Below, one piece after another: positions 53,702 through 62,680 of a DNA stretch of 64,000 nucleotides; position 1 is the stretch's first letter; every line of letters starts with the position of its first letter. Under the pieces are notes generated by a model. It worked only from the letters and a program-made list of their open reading frames with translations, searched no databases and was not told the DNA's origin. The stretch covers positions 1 to 64,000 of the forward strand of contig NZ_MSSW01000023.1 in assembly GCF_002150685.1 (NCBI RefSeq), read 5' to 3'. The translations under genes were made by a program, and so were the position numbers. The stretch is from Algoriphagus antarcticus (GTDB lineage Bacteria > Bacteroidota > Bacteroidia > Cytophagales > Cyclobacteriaceae).

Positions 53702-56179
53702 TTAGTTATCTTTTGCGTTTTCAGCCTGTAGATTGAACTTCAACGGGTATTCTACTTTGGCCTTGAGAAGAGCAATTTCCAGCACTTCTTCTACTCTGTC
53801 CACAAAGTGAAATTCAACTCCCTTGATGTATTGCTCATCGATTTCCTCAATATCGCGTTTGTTTTTTCTGCAAAGGATTATCTCTTTGATTCCTGCTCTT
53901 TTCGCTGCGAGGATTTTCTCCTTGATTCCGCCCACAGGCATTACCTTTCCTATCAAACTGATCTCTCCTGTCATTGCAACTTTTGCTTTAACTCTCCTCT
54001 GAGTGAATACGGAAGCCATTGCAGTAAGCATAGTAATACCAGCTGAAGGTCCATCTTTTGGGACAGCCCCGGCAGGTACGTGAATGTGAAGATCATATTG
54101 ATCAAACACCCGATGATCGATTCCCAATTTTTCAGCTTTGGATTTCAGATAAGAAAGCGCAGTGATCGCAGATTCCTTCATCACTTCTCCCAGCTGACCA
54201 GAAAGTGTAAGCTTCCCTTTTCCTCTACTCAAGCTAGTTTCGATGAACAGAATCTCACCTCCTACGCTGGTCCAAGCCAGTCCTGTTACGACTCCTGCAG
54301 TATTGTTATCTGTATAAGATTCCTTGTCGAAAATCTCCGAACCCAAGATTCTCCTCACTGCAGCAACATTGATTTTCGGGCTATATTCCTCTTCCATCGC
54401 AATAGATTTGGCAATATTTCTCACCACTTTTCCTATCACTCTTTCCAAGCTTCTCACACCGGATTCTCTGGTGTAGTCTTCAATTAATTTAACCAAAGAA
54501 GCCTTGTCAAAACTAATCTGCTTGGCTTTCAGCCCATGTTCTTTTCTCTGCTTAGGCACTAAGTGACGCTTGGCAATTTCCACCTTCTCCTCTTGCGTGT
54601 AGCCCGTCACCTCGATGATTTCCATTCTATCCCGCAAAGCTGGCTGAATGGTATCCAGGGAGTTCGCTGTCGCAATGAAAAGCACTTTGCTCAAATCGTA
54701 TTCTACTTCGAGGTAGTTATCATAGAAAGCATTATTTTGCTCCGGATCCAGCACTTCCAAAAATGCTGAAGATGGATCACCACGGAAGTCAGAAGCAAGT
54801 TTATCAATCTCATCCAGCACAAAAACCGGATTAGAGATTTTCACCTTTTTCATATTCTGGATAATCTTCCCCGGCATAGCACCAACGTAAGTTTTGCGGT
54901 GACCACGGATCTCCGCTTCGTCATGCATACCTCCAAGAGACATCCTGACGTATTTTCTTCCCAATGCAGCCGCCACAGATTTACCAAGTGAAGTTTTACC
55001 TACACCTGGAGGGCCATAAAGACATAGAATCGGGCCTTTCAGATCATTCTTCAACTTGAGTACAGCAAGGTATTCTATGATTCTTTCCTTTACTTTTTCC
55101 AGACCAAAGTGATCTCCGTCCAACACTTTCCTAGCGTGATTCAAGTCGAAATTATCCTGAGTAAACTCATTCCATGGCAATTCCACCATCGTTTCGGCGT
55201 AATTCAATGCTATTGGATATTCAGCTGCAGAAGGGTTAATTCTCAGGATTTTATCCAATTCCTTTTGAAAATGCTTATTGACTTCCGGCGACCATTTTTT
55301 CAAGGCACCACGGGCAGCTAGATCTTCGACTTCCTTCTCAGGCCCTTCATCACCCAGTTCAGTTTGAAGCACTTTCATCTGCTGGCGAAGAAAATAATCA
55401 CGTTGCTGCTGATCAATATCTGTATGAACTTTCTTCTGAATCTCAGATTTCAGTTCCAGCATCTGAATATCCTTCATCATGAATTCAAGCAAAAGAGTCG
55501 CTCGTTCCACGCCGTCATTTATCTCCAGCAATCGCTGCTTGGCTTCCACCGGCGCATTGATATTGGAAGAAAGAAAATGCGTAAGGAAAGGGGTATTATC
55601 TATGTTGTCCAACGCAACCTGAGCCTCCCTTGGGATCTCAGGATTTAAGTGAAGAATTCGCGTAGCAGACTCTTTAAGAGATTCTTCAAGTGCTTGAATT
55701 TTCTTTGAGCTTTTCGGGAAATTCTCTTCCAGATATTCAGCCTTTGCAAGAAAATATGGATCATCAGTAATCTGTTCGCTGATTTTGAAACGCTTTTTAC
55801 CTTGAATAATGATGGTGGTATTTCCGTCTGGAAGCACAATCATTTTGATGATCTTGGCGAGTGTACCTACCTGATAGATATCTTCCCATCCCGGATCATC
55901 AATATTTGGGTTGATCTGAGCGCAAACTCCGATCAATTTATTTCCTTTTTGGGCTTTCTTTACCAGACGGATGGAGCGTTGTCTTCCCACAGTAATTGGG
56001 ATGACCACACCTGGGAAAAGGACCGTGTTTCTCACTGAAAGGATCGGAATCTCTTCTTCAAGAATTTCCTTTCCTTGTGTATCATCCTCCTCGTCCGTAA
56101 TCAGCTGGATCAGATCTCCCTCACCGGCAAACTCACCGACCATTAAGTTTTGAAACACAGAATTTTCGAATTGGCTCAT
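53702..56179 (-). CDS. lon: Lon protease
   Basis: A full-length 825-aa ATP-dependent serine protease. The N-terminal substrate domain begins at EEEIPILSVRNTVLFPGVV (42-60); the AAA+ module has Walker A GPPGVGKTS (389-397) and Walker B VFVLDEIDKLASD; the C-terminal protease domain carries the Ser-Lys dyad with Ser in KDGPSAGIT. It degrades misfolded and regulatory proteins. It forms a proteolysis pair with hslU directly downstream. Confidence 0.96.
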   Translation of the reverse strand: MSQFENSVFQNLMVGEFAGEGDLIQLITDEEDDTQGKEILEEEIPILSVRNTVLFPGVVIPITVGRQRSIRLVKKAQKGNKLIGVCAQINPNIDDPGWEDIYQVGTLAKIIKMIVLPDGNTTIIIQGKKRFKISEQITDDPYFLAKAEYLEENFPKSSKKIQALEESLKESATRILHLNPEIPREAQVALDNIDNTPFLTHFLSSNINAPVEAKQRLLEINDGVERATLLLEFMMKDIQMLELKSEIQKKVHTDIDQQQRDYFLRQQMKVLQTELGDEGPEKEVEDLAARGALKKWSPEVNKHFQKELDKILRINPSAAEYPIALNYAETMVELPWNEFTQDNFDLNHARKVLDGDHFGLEKVKERIIEYLAVLKLKNDLKGPILCLYGPPGVGKTSLGKSVAAALGRKYVRMSLGGMHDEAEIRGHRKTYVGAMPGKIIQNMKKVKISNPVFVLDEIDKLASDFRGDPSSAFLEVLDPEQNNAFYDNYLEVEYDLSKVLFIATANSLDTIQPALRDRMEIIEVTGYTQEEKVEIAKRHLVPKQRKEHGLKAKQISFDKASLVKLIEDYTRESGVRSLERVIGKVVRNIAKSIAMEEEYSPKINVAAVRRILGSEIFDKESYTDNNTAGVVTGLAWTSVGGEILFIETSLSRGKGKLTLSGQLGEVMKESAITALSYLKSKAEKLGIDHRVFDQYDLHIHVPAGAVPKDGPSAGITMLTAMASVFTQRRVKAKVAMTGEISLIGKVMPVGGIKEKILAAKRAGIKEIILCRKNKRDIEEIDEQYIKGVEFHFVDRVEEVLEIALLKAKVEYPLKFNLQAENAKDN

Positions 56180-56214
56180 ATAGACAGAATGACAGCCAGG
56201 CTGTCTGTTTTATG

Positions 56215-56254
56215 CTAAAATAAAAGAAGAACCTTCAAAATACGAAGGTTCCTC
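56215..56254 (-). terminator. Terminator after the IPT/TIG lipoprotein gene
   Basis: GAACCTTC (56229-56236) and GAAGGTTC (56244-56251) form a perfect 8-bp stem with a 7-nt loop. On the minus strand TTCTTTTATTTTA follows. Confidence 0.85.
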
Positions 56255-56305
56255 CTAAAAGGTCAAGGTGTATGCCAAAGCCTTAAGTGGTCAGATTGGC
56301 AGATG

Positions 56306-58366
56306 CTATTCTCTGAAGTAGTTAGGATCTATCTCATTAAGCACATAATCATTGTAGCTAGCATAATATATTTTTTGGTCTGAAAGAAAAAGTAATGGAG
56401 GTCCTGAATACCCTCTATCGTAGAAAGAAACGTCATCAAGTTGCTTTCTAACATACGTTCTCATATCTATGAGATGAAGGGTTCCATTAAGGAAAACATA
56501 GACATTTTCGCCAATAGAAAATGAAGCATTTCCATTTGAGTAACTTAAATACGGATAATTGGCTAACTCTACCCAATCTTCGCTCACACCATCAAATCTC
56601 ATCAATCTTGTAGCCCGAACATCAGATCCTACTATTTCATTGACAAGACCAAACACTTGCTCTTTATGAACAAAAGTTGTTTCAAAATCATAATAATCTG
56701 AGGTCGGGAACACCTTGCTCCAACTGCTCCATGTCTTGGTAGCTAGATTAAACTTGTATCCTTCAGACACTTTTTGCACATCCACTTCATCGATATAAAA
56801 ACCCCCTCCAAAATACAGATTTCCTCCAGACACAAACAAAGCGCGAGGAGTCGATGCTTTGGACGGAATAGCTGCTAACTCTTTGAGCAGTCCTGAATTC
56901 AAATCATAGCTATAGAATCTACCAGGAGTATTCGATATTGCTTGATCTTTTCCTGCGAAATACAAAACATCCTGATGAACAACAGCAAAAGATGATGCGA
57001 TATTTCCTTGGTTAATATCCACATTCTTCAGGATTTTGCCTGATTTTTTTACTGGATCTATTTCACTGATTTTACCATCACCCAGCCATATCCCCTTCCC
57101 TCTCCAACTGACTGATCTGCCATCAGAGGCAACATTAAAGGGGAAAGCGTGCATTCGCATATATACCAACATAGGCTCTGTATTTTCTACCGAGACAAAA
57201 TTGGTGGACCTCACACCGCCATTGTTTGAATAGACTTTAAAAAATCGCGGGTTTGGTATTAAATAGGAATTATTCACTTCTAACCTAGCCTCAGTAGAAG
57301 TTGATTCTTGCATGTAGAACTGCTGCTCTTGAGCGTCAGTATCCGACACAAACATATTATTGTATGGATTAACTGAATTGAAATTTGTCCCTTTAATAAC
57401 CAGATGAGAATAGATAGTCCCCATCTTCAATTGCTGATTAGGCAACAATTCTGTTCGCTCTATACGAACAACGTTGTTTACTTCATAAGCTTTACCACGC
57501 ATATAGATCATAAATACTGGTTGTAACGTCTCAAAATTAGCATTAGGCTTGAAGACAATCAGAGTGTCAGAGCTACTGACCACCTCAAGATATTGATTAG
57601 AATAACTAAGTCTTGTATTGCCGTCTCTCAGGTATTTCCCTTTGAGGTAGAAATTATCTTCATACTTTAGCTCTTTTTCATAATCGTAGAAAATCGGATC
57701 ATAGAATTTTACATCGGGAAAAATCTCTAATGATTTATCTAAAATCTTAATGTTCACTACAATTTTCCCATCATAATCATAGGTATATCCAAAACCCAAA
57801 TCCTCGGGAATAATAATTTTAAAACTGTCTTTTTGAAGGTCAATTACTCTCGAAATGCCTGCATTCACCCTTACCTCGTAGTTAGCTAGGTTAGTGCTAA
57901 GCTTGTCGCCATATACAGTGAGCGTATCTCCATAATAGACTTCAGGCCCACCAGTCAACCTTTCGAAAAGAAAGCCTTCCGAACCTTGGCTCGTAAAAGA
58001 AATTGATTGGGAGTAAGTGGTCGTTTTGGAAGTAGAAATAAAAGCAACCACATTATATCGTTGGCCCTTGATCATAGAATGATCTCCTACCAATTTGAAT
58101 GAATCCGCAGGTTGACCCTCCGCCTTTACTATTTCTCCAGCTCCGATTCTGGGCTCACTCTCTTTACTATATACAAAACCATATTCAAGGATTTCGTCCG
58201 AACCAAGGTAATAGATATTCGCAAAGAACTCAGCTCCTGTAGCAGAAATCTCCTGTACGTAAGTGACGCTAAAGCGTGGATTGGTCCTTGGCACAACTTC
58301 ATCGTTTTCATTACACCCAAAAAACAGAGCTGACCCAACGAGTAGAATTAAGAAATAATTTTTCAT
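56306..58366 (-). CDS. IPT/TIG-domain lipoprotein with C-terminal kelch-like propeller
   Basis: A 686-aa surface-type lipoprotein (lipobox FFGC, C18). The N-terminal 200 residues are of the fibronectin/IPT type (RFSVTYVQEISATGAEFFANI), the middle has an IPT/TIG-like strand-rich region (YGDTLTVYGDKLS, YSHLVIKGTNFNS), and the last 230 look like a kelch propeller (VVHQDVLYFAGKDQ, LFVSGGNLYFGGGF, NVYVFLNGTLHLIDMRT). Unknown function, probably binds a surface glycan or protein. It is transcribed directly after the 424-aa beta-barrel candidate, five bases away, so the two are likely partners. Confidence 0.75.
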   Translation of the reverse strand: MKNYFLILLVGSALFFGCNENDEVVPRTNPRFSVTYVQEISATGAEFFANIYYLGSDEILEYGFVYSKESEPRIGAGEIVKAEGQPADSFKLVGDHSMIKGQRYNVVAFISTSKTTTYSQSISFTSQGSEGFLFERLTGGPEVYYGDTLTVYGDKLSTNLANYEVRVNAGISRVIDLQKDSFKIIIPEDLGFGYTYDYDGKIVVNIKILDKSLEIFPDVKFYDPIFYDYEKELKYEDNFYLKGKYLRDGNTRLSYSNQYLEVVSSSDTLIVFKPNANFETLQPVFMIYMRGKAYEVNNVVRIERTELLPNQQLKMGTIYSHLVIKGTNFNSVNPYNNMFVSDTDAQEQQFYMQESTSTEARLEVNNSYLIPNPRFFKVYSNNGGVRSTNFVSVENTEPMLVYMRMHAFPFNVASDGRSVSWRGKGIWLGDGKISEIDPVKKSGKILKNVDINQGNIASSFAVVHQDVLYFAGKDQAISNTPGRFYSYDLNSGLLKELAAIPSKASTPRALFVSGGNLYFGGGFYIDEVDVQKVSEGYKFNLATKTWSSWSKVFPTSDYYDFETTFVHKEQVFGLVNEIVGSDVRATRLMRFDGVSEDWVELANYPYLSYSNGNASFSIGENVYVFLNGTLHLIDMRTYVRKQLDDVSFYDRGYSGPPLLFLSDQKIYYASYNDYVLNEIDPNYFRE

Positions 58367-58371
58367 ATATG

Positions 58372-59646
58372 TTAAAATTCTATTCCCACCTGAAAGGAAA
58401 GATAGGTACGGTTGAGGTGTATAATTGGCGAAGATAAAACTTGAACAGTGTAATAATCTTTGATAAAATCGACTCCGAATTCAGTGAAAAGTGTCATTTT
58501 ACTGTTAAGCGGAAAATTCGCTCCTGCCTTCATACCTGGTGAAAAACTCGAACTCACAACATCCATGTTTCTCTGTTCGTACAAAATCGTTTCATTTGGC
58601 GCTAAGGTTAAAGTTTGTTCAATTATCGATAAGTCATTTTGGAGTGTACTTAGCCATGTAGTCAGAACTAAGCCCATATATATGTCTGTAACACCTTTTT
58701 TGAAAAAACTATAATTGTAACTAAAGGGAATAAAGATACTACTTTCTTTAAATTCTTGACTTGCTGTGATGACTTCTGCTCTAGTAACACTGCTAGCCTC
58801 AAGTGTAGCCGAACGCATCATAAACCCAATTCTAAGATCAATAGAGGACTTAGGAGTTCGTCTGAAGTCATGTAATCTAAATCCTAGAAATGCTCTGTAA
58901 CTTAAAGATTTACTGAAAGAATAGTTGAAATTTTCAGGTATATCTGATGACTTGGTAAACTCAGACCCAGCGCCAATAGCCGCAGTTGGAGATATCTTCG
59001 CAAAGGGAATTTTCTCTACATGCAACTTATATGGTAGCTCTTCGCAAGCATGATATTGCGTCACAATTTGAATAAAATCCTGTTCATCCACTCTTGATCT
59101 TTCGATTAAATCATTCATCTCAAAACCGCACGTCCCAGAAGTATTTATCTTAAGAATAGATATATATAGCTTGATATGACGCTTTTTTGGGGATCCTTCA
59201 CCAGGCACATCCTGATAGTATGATCTTAACTCTTGAATATCTGTTCCATTATCTAAGTAGTATTTACCCTTTTTATAGTCCAATTGTAACCTACCGGAGA
59301 AAAGTATCTGAACAAACTCCACCTCAGATGATTCTGAGAGCTTTTTACTCATAAAAAATCGGCCATTTTCCAAACCAAAGGCTTTGAGATCTACTGGAGA
59401 ATAAGTTTTCACACTGCCTCTATATTCAAAATCAACCTTCTCATAATTAGCGAAATCATAAGCGCTTACAACATCACCGAAGAGTTTCTCTCCATTTTTT
59501 GTGATGATAAAGTCCGAAGCTTGTTCTGAGGCAGGATTCACATTTGACCAGACACTTTCCTCAATATAACCGCCCTGTGCATGAGCCCTTATAAATGGCA
59601 TGCTTAACAAAACTAAAACTGTTACCAATCGTAAAATTTTAACCAT
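58372..59646 (-). CDS. Outer-membrane beta-barrel-like protein of unknown function
   Basis: A 424-aa exported protein: signal LRLVTVLVLLSMPFIRAHAQ, then an N-terminal domain (about 25-190) of mixed strands and a C-terminal half with barrel-like strands (FRLHDFRRTPKSSIDLRIGFMM, TYLSFQVGIEF at the end, terminal Phe). The frame is open to 59688, but ATG at 59646 starts the signal peptide. Family not recognised. Five bases separate it from the IPT/TIG lipoprotein gene, suggesting a surface lipoprotein with its own outer-membrane partner. Confidence 0.65.
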   Translation of the reverse strand: MVKILRLVTVLVLLSMPFIRAHAQGGYIEESVWSNVNPASEQASDFIITKNGEKLFGDVVSAYDFANYEKVDFEYRGSVKTYSPVDLKAFGLENGRFFMSKKLSESSEVEFVQILFSGRLQLDYKKGKYYLDNGTDIQELRSYYQDVPGEGSPKKRHIKLYISILKINTSGTCGFEMNDLIERSRVDEQDFIQIVTQYHACEELPYKLHVEKIPFAKISPTAAIGAGSEFTKSSDIPENFNYSFSKSLSYRAFLGFRLHDFRRTPKSSIDLRIGFMMRSATLEASSVTRAEVITASQEFKESSIFIPFSYNYSFFKKGVTDIYMGLVLTTWLSTLQNDLSIIEQTLTLAPNETILYEQRNMDVVSSSFSPGMKAGANFPLNSKMTLFTEFGVDFIKDYYTVQVLSSPIIHLNRTYLSFQVGIEF

Positions 59647-59742
59647 AGATAATCTAATTATTGCGCTAGATAAGCAGATTTGATTCAATCAACAATAGAT
59701 TAGTTAAAAATAGTTTCAGTAGTATTTGCAACTAGTTAAAAA

Positions 59743-59769
59743 CAAAAAAAGCCGAGATTTCTCCCGGCT
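59743..59769 (-). terminator. Terminator of the dxr-rseP unit
   Basis: An 8-bp stem (AGCCGGGA with TCTCGGCT on the minus strand, one G-T pair) closed by a GAAA tetraloop and followed by TTTTTTTGTTTTT. It lies 22 bases after the rseP stop. Confidence 0.9.
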
Positions 59770-59790
59770 CTGAATTCCTATTTTGGTGGG

Positions 59791-61116
59791 TTATCCCTCC
59801 CCGGTAAATAATTTCAACACATCGTTTCCAATGGCAAAAACCATTAAGGCAAGAAGTATAACCATTCCTACTTTTTGAGAATTCTCTAAAAATCTATCTG
59901 AAGGCGCTCTACCGGAAATCATCTCATAAAGCAAGAAGATCACATGGCCGCCATCCAATGCTGGGATCGGTAATAAATTCATAAATGCTAATATCATAGA
60001 GATCAAACCTGTAATCGTCCAGAACTTACCCCAGTTCCAAGTATCTCCATAAATCTTTGCCATTCCGATAGGACCACTTACGTTTTTGGTAGAGACTTCA
60101 CCGGTGAACATCTTACCCATTGCCCTTGCATTCATGATGACTACTGTAAACGCTTTAGTAGTTCCTTTTTTGATTGATTCAGCAAAGCCATACTTACGCT
60201 GAACCATATCTATAATCGGATCCACCGCTATGCCAATCATACCTTGCTCAGAAACGGCAACCATTGTGTGTATTGTATCTTTAGAGCTGGTCAACAACTC
60301 GAAATCTGTTTCCTGGCTTTTATTATTTGCCAGCACAGACTGCAGCTCATCAAAGTAAGCGATAGGCTGACCATTTACTGACAGGATTTTATCTTCGGTA
60401 GTGATCCCAGCTTTATCGGCTGCTCCACCTTCATCTATTACCTTTAGTTCAAATGGATATCGGATATTCACAAAGCTGCTCATCGCTTCCTGACTGTTGA
60501 AAGAATTAATAAAACCTCTTGGGATATCTACTTTGATAATTTCTCCTCCACGATCTACTGTGTAGTAGCCATTCTCGCTTAGTAGAGCTGACCCGGATGT
60601 CAAATCATTGATAGACTGATAAGGCTCCCCATTGATATCCAAGATCTTATCACCGGTTTTCAAACCGATAGATTCACCGATCTCTAAGGCTACGATTCCG
60701 TTTTCTACTACTTGATCACGGGAAAAATAAGTCTCGCCATTATTGTAAACCAAGATTACAAAAATGACAATACCTGTTACGACATTGACGAAAATCCCAC
60801 CTAGCATCACGATCAGACGCTGCCAAGCTGGCTTAGAACGGAACTCCCACGGCTGAGGCTCTCCCGCCATCTGATCAGAATCCATGGATTCATCTACCAT
60901 TCCGGAGATTTTCACAAATCCCCCCAATGGTATCGCTCCTATAGAATATTCAGTTTCTCCCCACTGGAAGCCAGCGATTTTGGGAGGAAATCCGATCGAA
61001 AATTTCTCTACTCTCATGCCAAACATCTTGGCGGTAAGCAAGTGGCCCAACTCATGCAAACCCACTAGAATTGATAATCCCAGGAGTAACTGGCCCACCA
61101 TAATTAAGGTATCCAT
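59791..61116 (-). CDS. rseP: RseP: site-2 intramembrane zinc metalloprotease
   Basis: A 441-aa RseP/YaeL-type protease. The zinc motif HELGH (H21, E22, H25) is in the first helix and the second ligand site in LPIPALDGGHV near the C-terminus; two PDZ domains lie between (GLKTGDKILDINGE, GITTEDKILSVNGQ). It cuts transmembrane anti-sigma factors and signal peptides during envelope stress. Its ATG overlaps the dxr stop as TAATG, a common pairing. Confidence 0.95.
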   Translation of the reverse strand: MDTLIMVGQLLLGLSILVGLHELGHLLTAKMFGMRVEKFSIGFPPKIAGFQWGETEYSIGAIPLGGFVKISGMVDESMDSDQMAGEPQPWEFRSKPAWQRLIVMLGGIFVNVVTGIVIFVILVYNNGETYFSRDQVVENGIVALEIGESIGLKTGDKILDINGEPYQSINDLTSGSALLSENGYYTVDRGGEIIKVDIPRGFINSFNSQEAMSSFVNIRYPFELKVIDEGGAADKAGITTEDKILSVNGQPIAYFDELQSVLANNKSQETDFELLTSSKDTIHTMVAVSEQGMIGIAVDPIIDMVQRKYGFAESIKKGTTKAFTVVIMNARAMGKMFTGEVSTKNVSGPIGMAKIYGDTWNWGKFWTITGLISMILAFMNLLPIPALDGGHVIFLLYEMISGRAPSDRFLENSQKVGMVILLALMVFAIGNDVLKLFTGEG

Positions 61117-62282
61117 TATACTTTATTCGTTATTAGTTCTTTAGTAATTTTTCTTGCCCGCTTATCCGTCTCCACATAATCCTCCAAATTCGGATGTGCA
61201 ATAAACTCAGCTTTTACGAGAGTTTCGCCAATCAAATCAGACATTTCAAGAAAGCCCACCTCTTTATTCAAGAAAGCAGCTACCGCTATTTCATTGGCAG
61301 CATTCAGCACGCAGGGTGCATTGCCGCCTTTTGCAAGGGCATCATAAGCCAATTGAAGGTTTTGGAAAGTCTTTAAATCCGGCTGCTCGAAGGTCAATTG
61401 TGGGTAATTCATAAAGTCAAATCTCTCGAAATCACTTTTCAATCGATCAGGAAAGCTCAGGGCAAACTGAATTGGGATACGCATATCCGGCAATCCGAGT
61501 TGTGCTTTAATCGATCCATCCTCAAATTGCACCATAGAATGAATGATACTCTGCGGATGTACGACCACATCTATCTGCTCGGTTTTCAGACCAAAAAGCC
61601 ATTTCGCCTCGATTACTTCCAAACCCTTATTCATAAGAGAAGCCGAGTCGATAGTGATCTTTGCGCCCATATCCCAATTGGGATGCTTGAGCGCCTGCTC
61701 TCTGGTGACAGTTTCTAAGAAAGTTTTATCCTTACCTCGGAATGGTCCTCCAGATGCTGTAAGGATGATTTTCTCAATCGGATTGTGAAATTCGCCGATC
61801 AAGCATTGGAAAATAGCCGAATGCTCCGAATCAACCGGATAGATATTCACCCGATTTTCCTTTGCTAAGGCAGTGATTATTTCTCCCGCTACGACCAGGG
61901 TTTCTTTGTTTGCCAAAGCTATTTGCTTTCTGGCTTTGATCGCATTTACGGTCGGAATCAAACCAGAATACCCAACCAAAGCAGTTAACACCAAATCGAT
62001 GCTTTCCATCTCGACTATTTGAGCAATTGCCTTGATGCCGGCATATACCTTGATATCCTTGGGTTGCAAGATATCTCGAACTTGAGCGTAAAGACTCTCA
62101 TTACCGATCACAACGGCATTTGGAGTAAATTCCAAAGCTTGCTCGATCAGCAAATCCGCATTATTCTGTGCAGTAAGAACCTCAACAATAAAGTCTTCAG
62201 GATGCTGACGAATTACCGCTAGGGTTTGAGTACCAATGCTTCCGGTGCTACCCAGGATGGCTATGCGTTTGGGTTCTGTCAT
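61116..62282 (-). CDS. dxr: Dxr: 1-deoxy-D-xylulose-5-phosphate reductoisomerase
   Basis: A full-length 388-aa enzyme of the MEP isoprenoid pathway. N-terminal NADPH-binding LGSTGSIGTQT (about 10-20), SEHSAIFQCL and the active-site LTASGGPFRG, NWDMGAKITIDSASLMNKG and E-W-L substrate-binding regions are all present. It makes MEP from DXP. First gene of the dxr-rseP unit with a one-base overlap. Confidence 0.97.
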   Translation of the reverse strand: MTEPKRIAILGSTGSIGTQTLAVIRQHPEDFIVEVLTAQNNADLLIEQALEFTPNAVVIGNESLYAQVRDILQPKDIKVYAGIKAIAQIVEMESIDLVLTALVGYSGLIPTVNAIKARKQIALANKETLVVAGEIITALAKENRVNIYPVDSEHSAIFQCLIGEFHNPIEKIILTASGGPFRGKDKTFLETVTREQALKHPNWDMGAKITIDSASLMNKGLEVIEAKWLFGLKTEQIDVVVHPQSIIHSMVQFEDGSIKAQLGLPDMRIPIQFALSFPDRLKSDFERFDFMNYPQLTFEQPDLKTFQNLQLAYDALAKGGNAPCVLNAANEIAVAAFLNKEVGFLEMSDLIGETLVKAEFIAHPNLEDYVETDKRARKITKELITNKV

Positions 62283-62680
62283 TCAGTTTGAGATTTTTGA
62301 GCAATTAAAACCCTCATAATTAGATAGGCTTTCTCAATAGCTGACAAAATTACAAGATGCTCCCACTTTTCCTCGTACAAATCGTCAGTTTTTACCAAAT
62401 GGCATAATATTAATCTGTATATACGCTTTTCTGCCAGTAAGCGAATTCTCTTTGGTCAATGGATTGGAAGACCGATGACCGAAGTACGAAGACCGAAGTA
62501 AACCAGAATTCAAGGTGTCTTTGGATTTTTGATCCTATAAATTTTCTACTGGCAAGATTCCGTATAATCACAATATTAAATATCAATAGGCAGAGATTTC
62601 GCAAATCCGGAACTTAAAAAATGTGAATTCTCTAAACTGTAAATCCTCCCTTTCGTCAAATTGATTAAATGATTTACCTA
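62283..62680. other. Divergent spacer with repeat family B, copy 2
   Basis: No gene. It holds promoters for dxr (minus) and the second HtrA gene (plus); most is the second copy of repeat family B (62409-62577). Confidence 0.6.
62409..62577 (+). repeat. Dispersed repeat family B, copy 2
   Basis: About 169 bp, same orientation as 29884-30041. The internal pair TGCCAGTA (62432-62439) and TACTGGCA (62547-62554) is conserved; the copy has an extra GAAGTACGAAGACC-like segment, a small tandem duplication of GACCGAAG sequence, inside. Confidence 0.8.
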
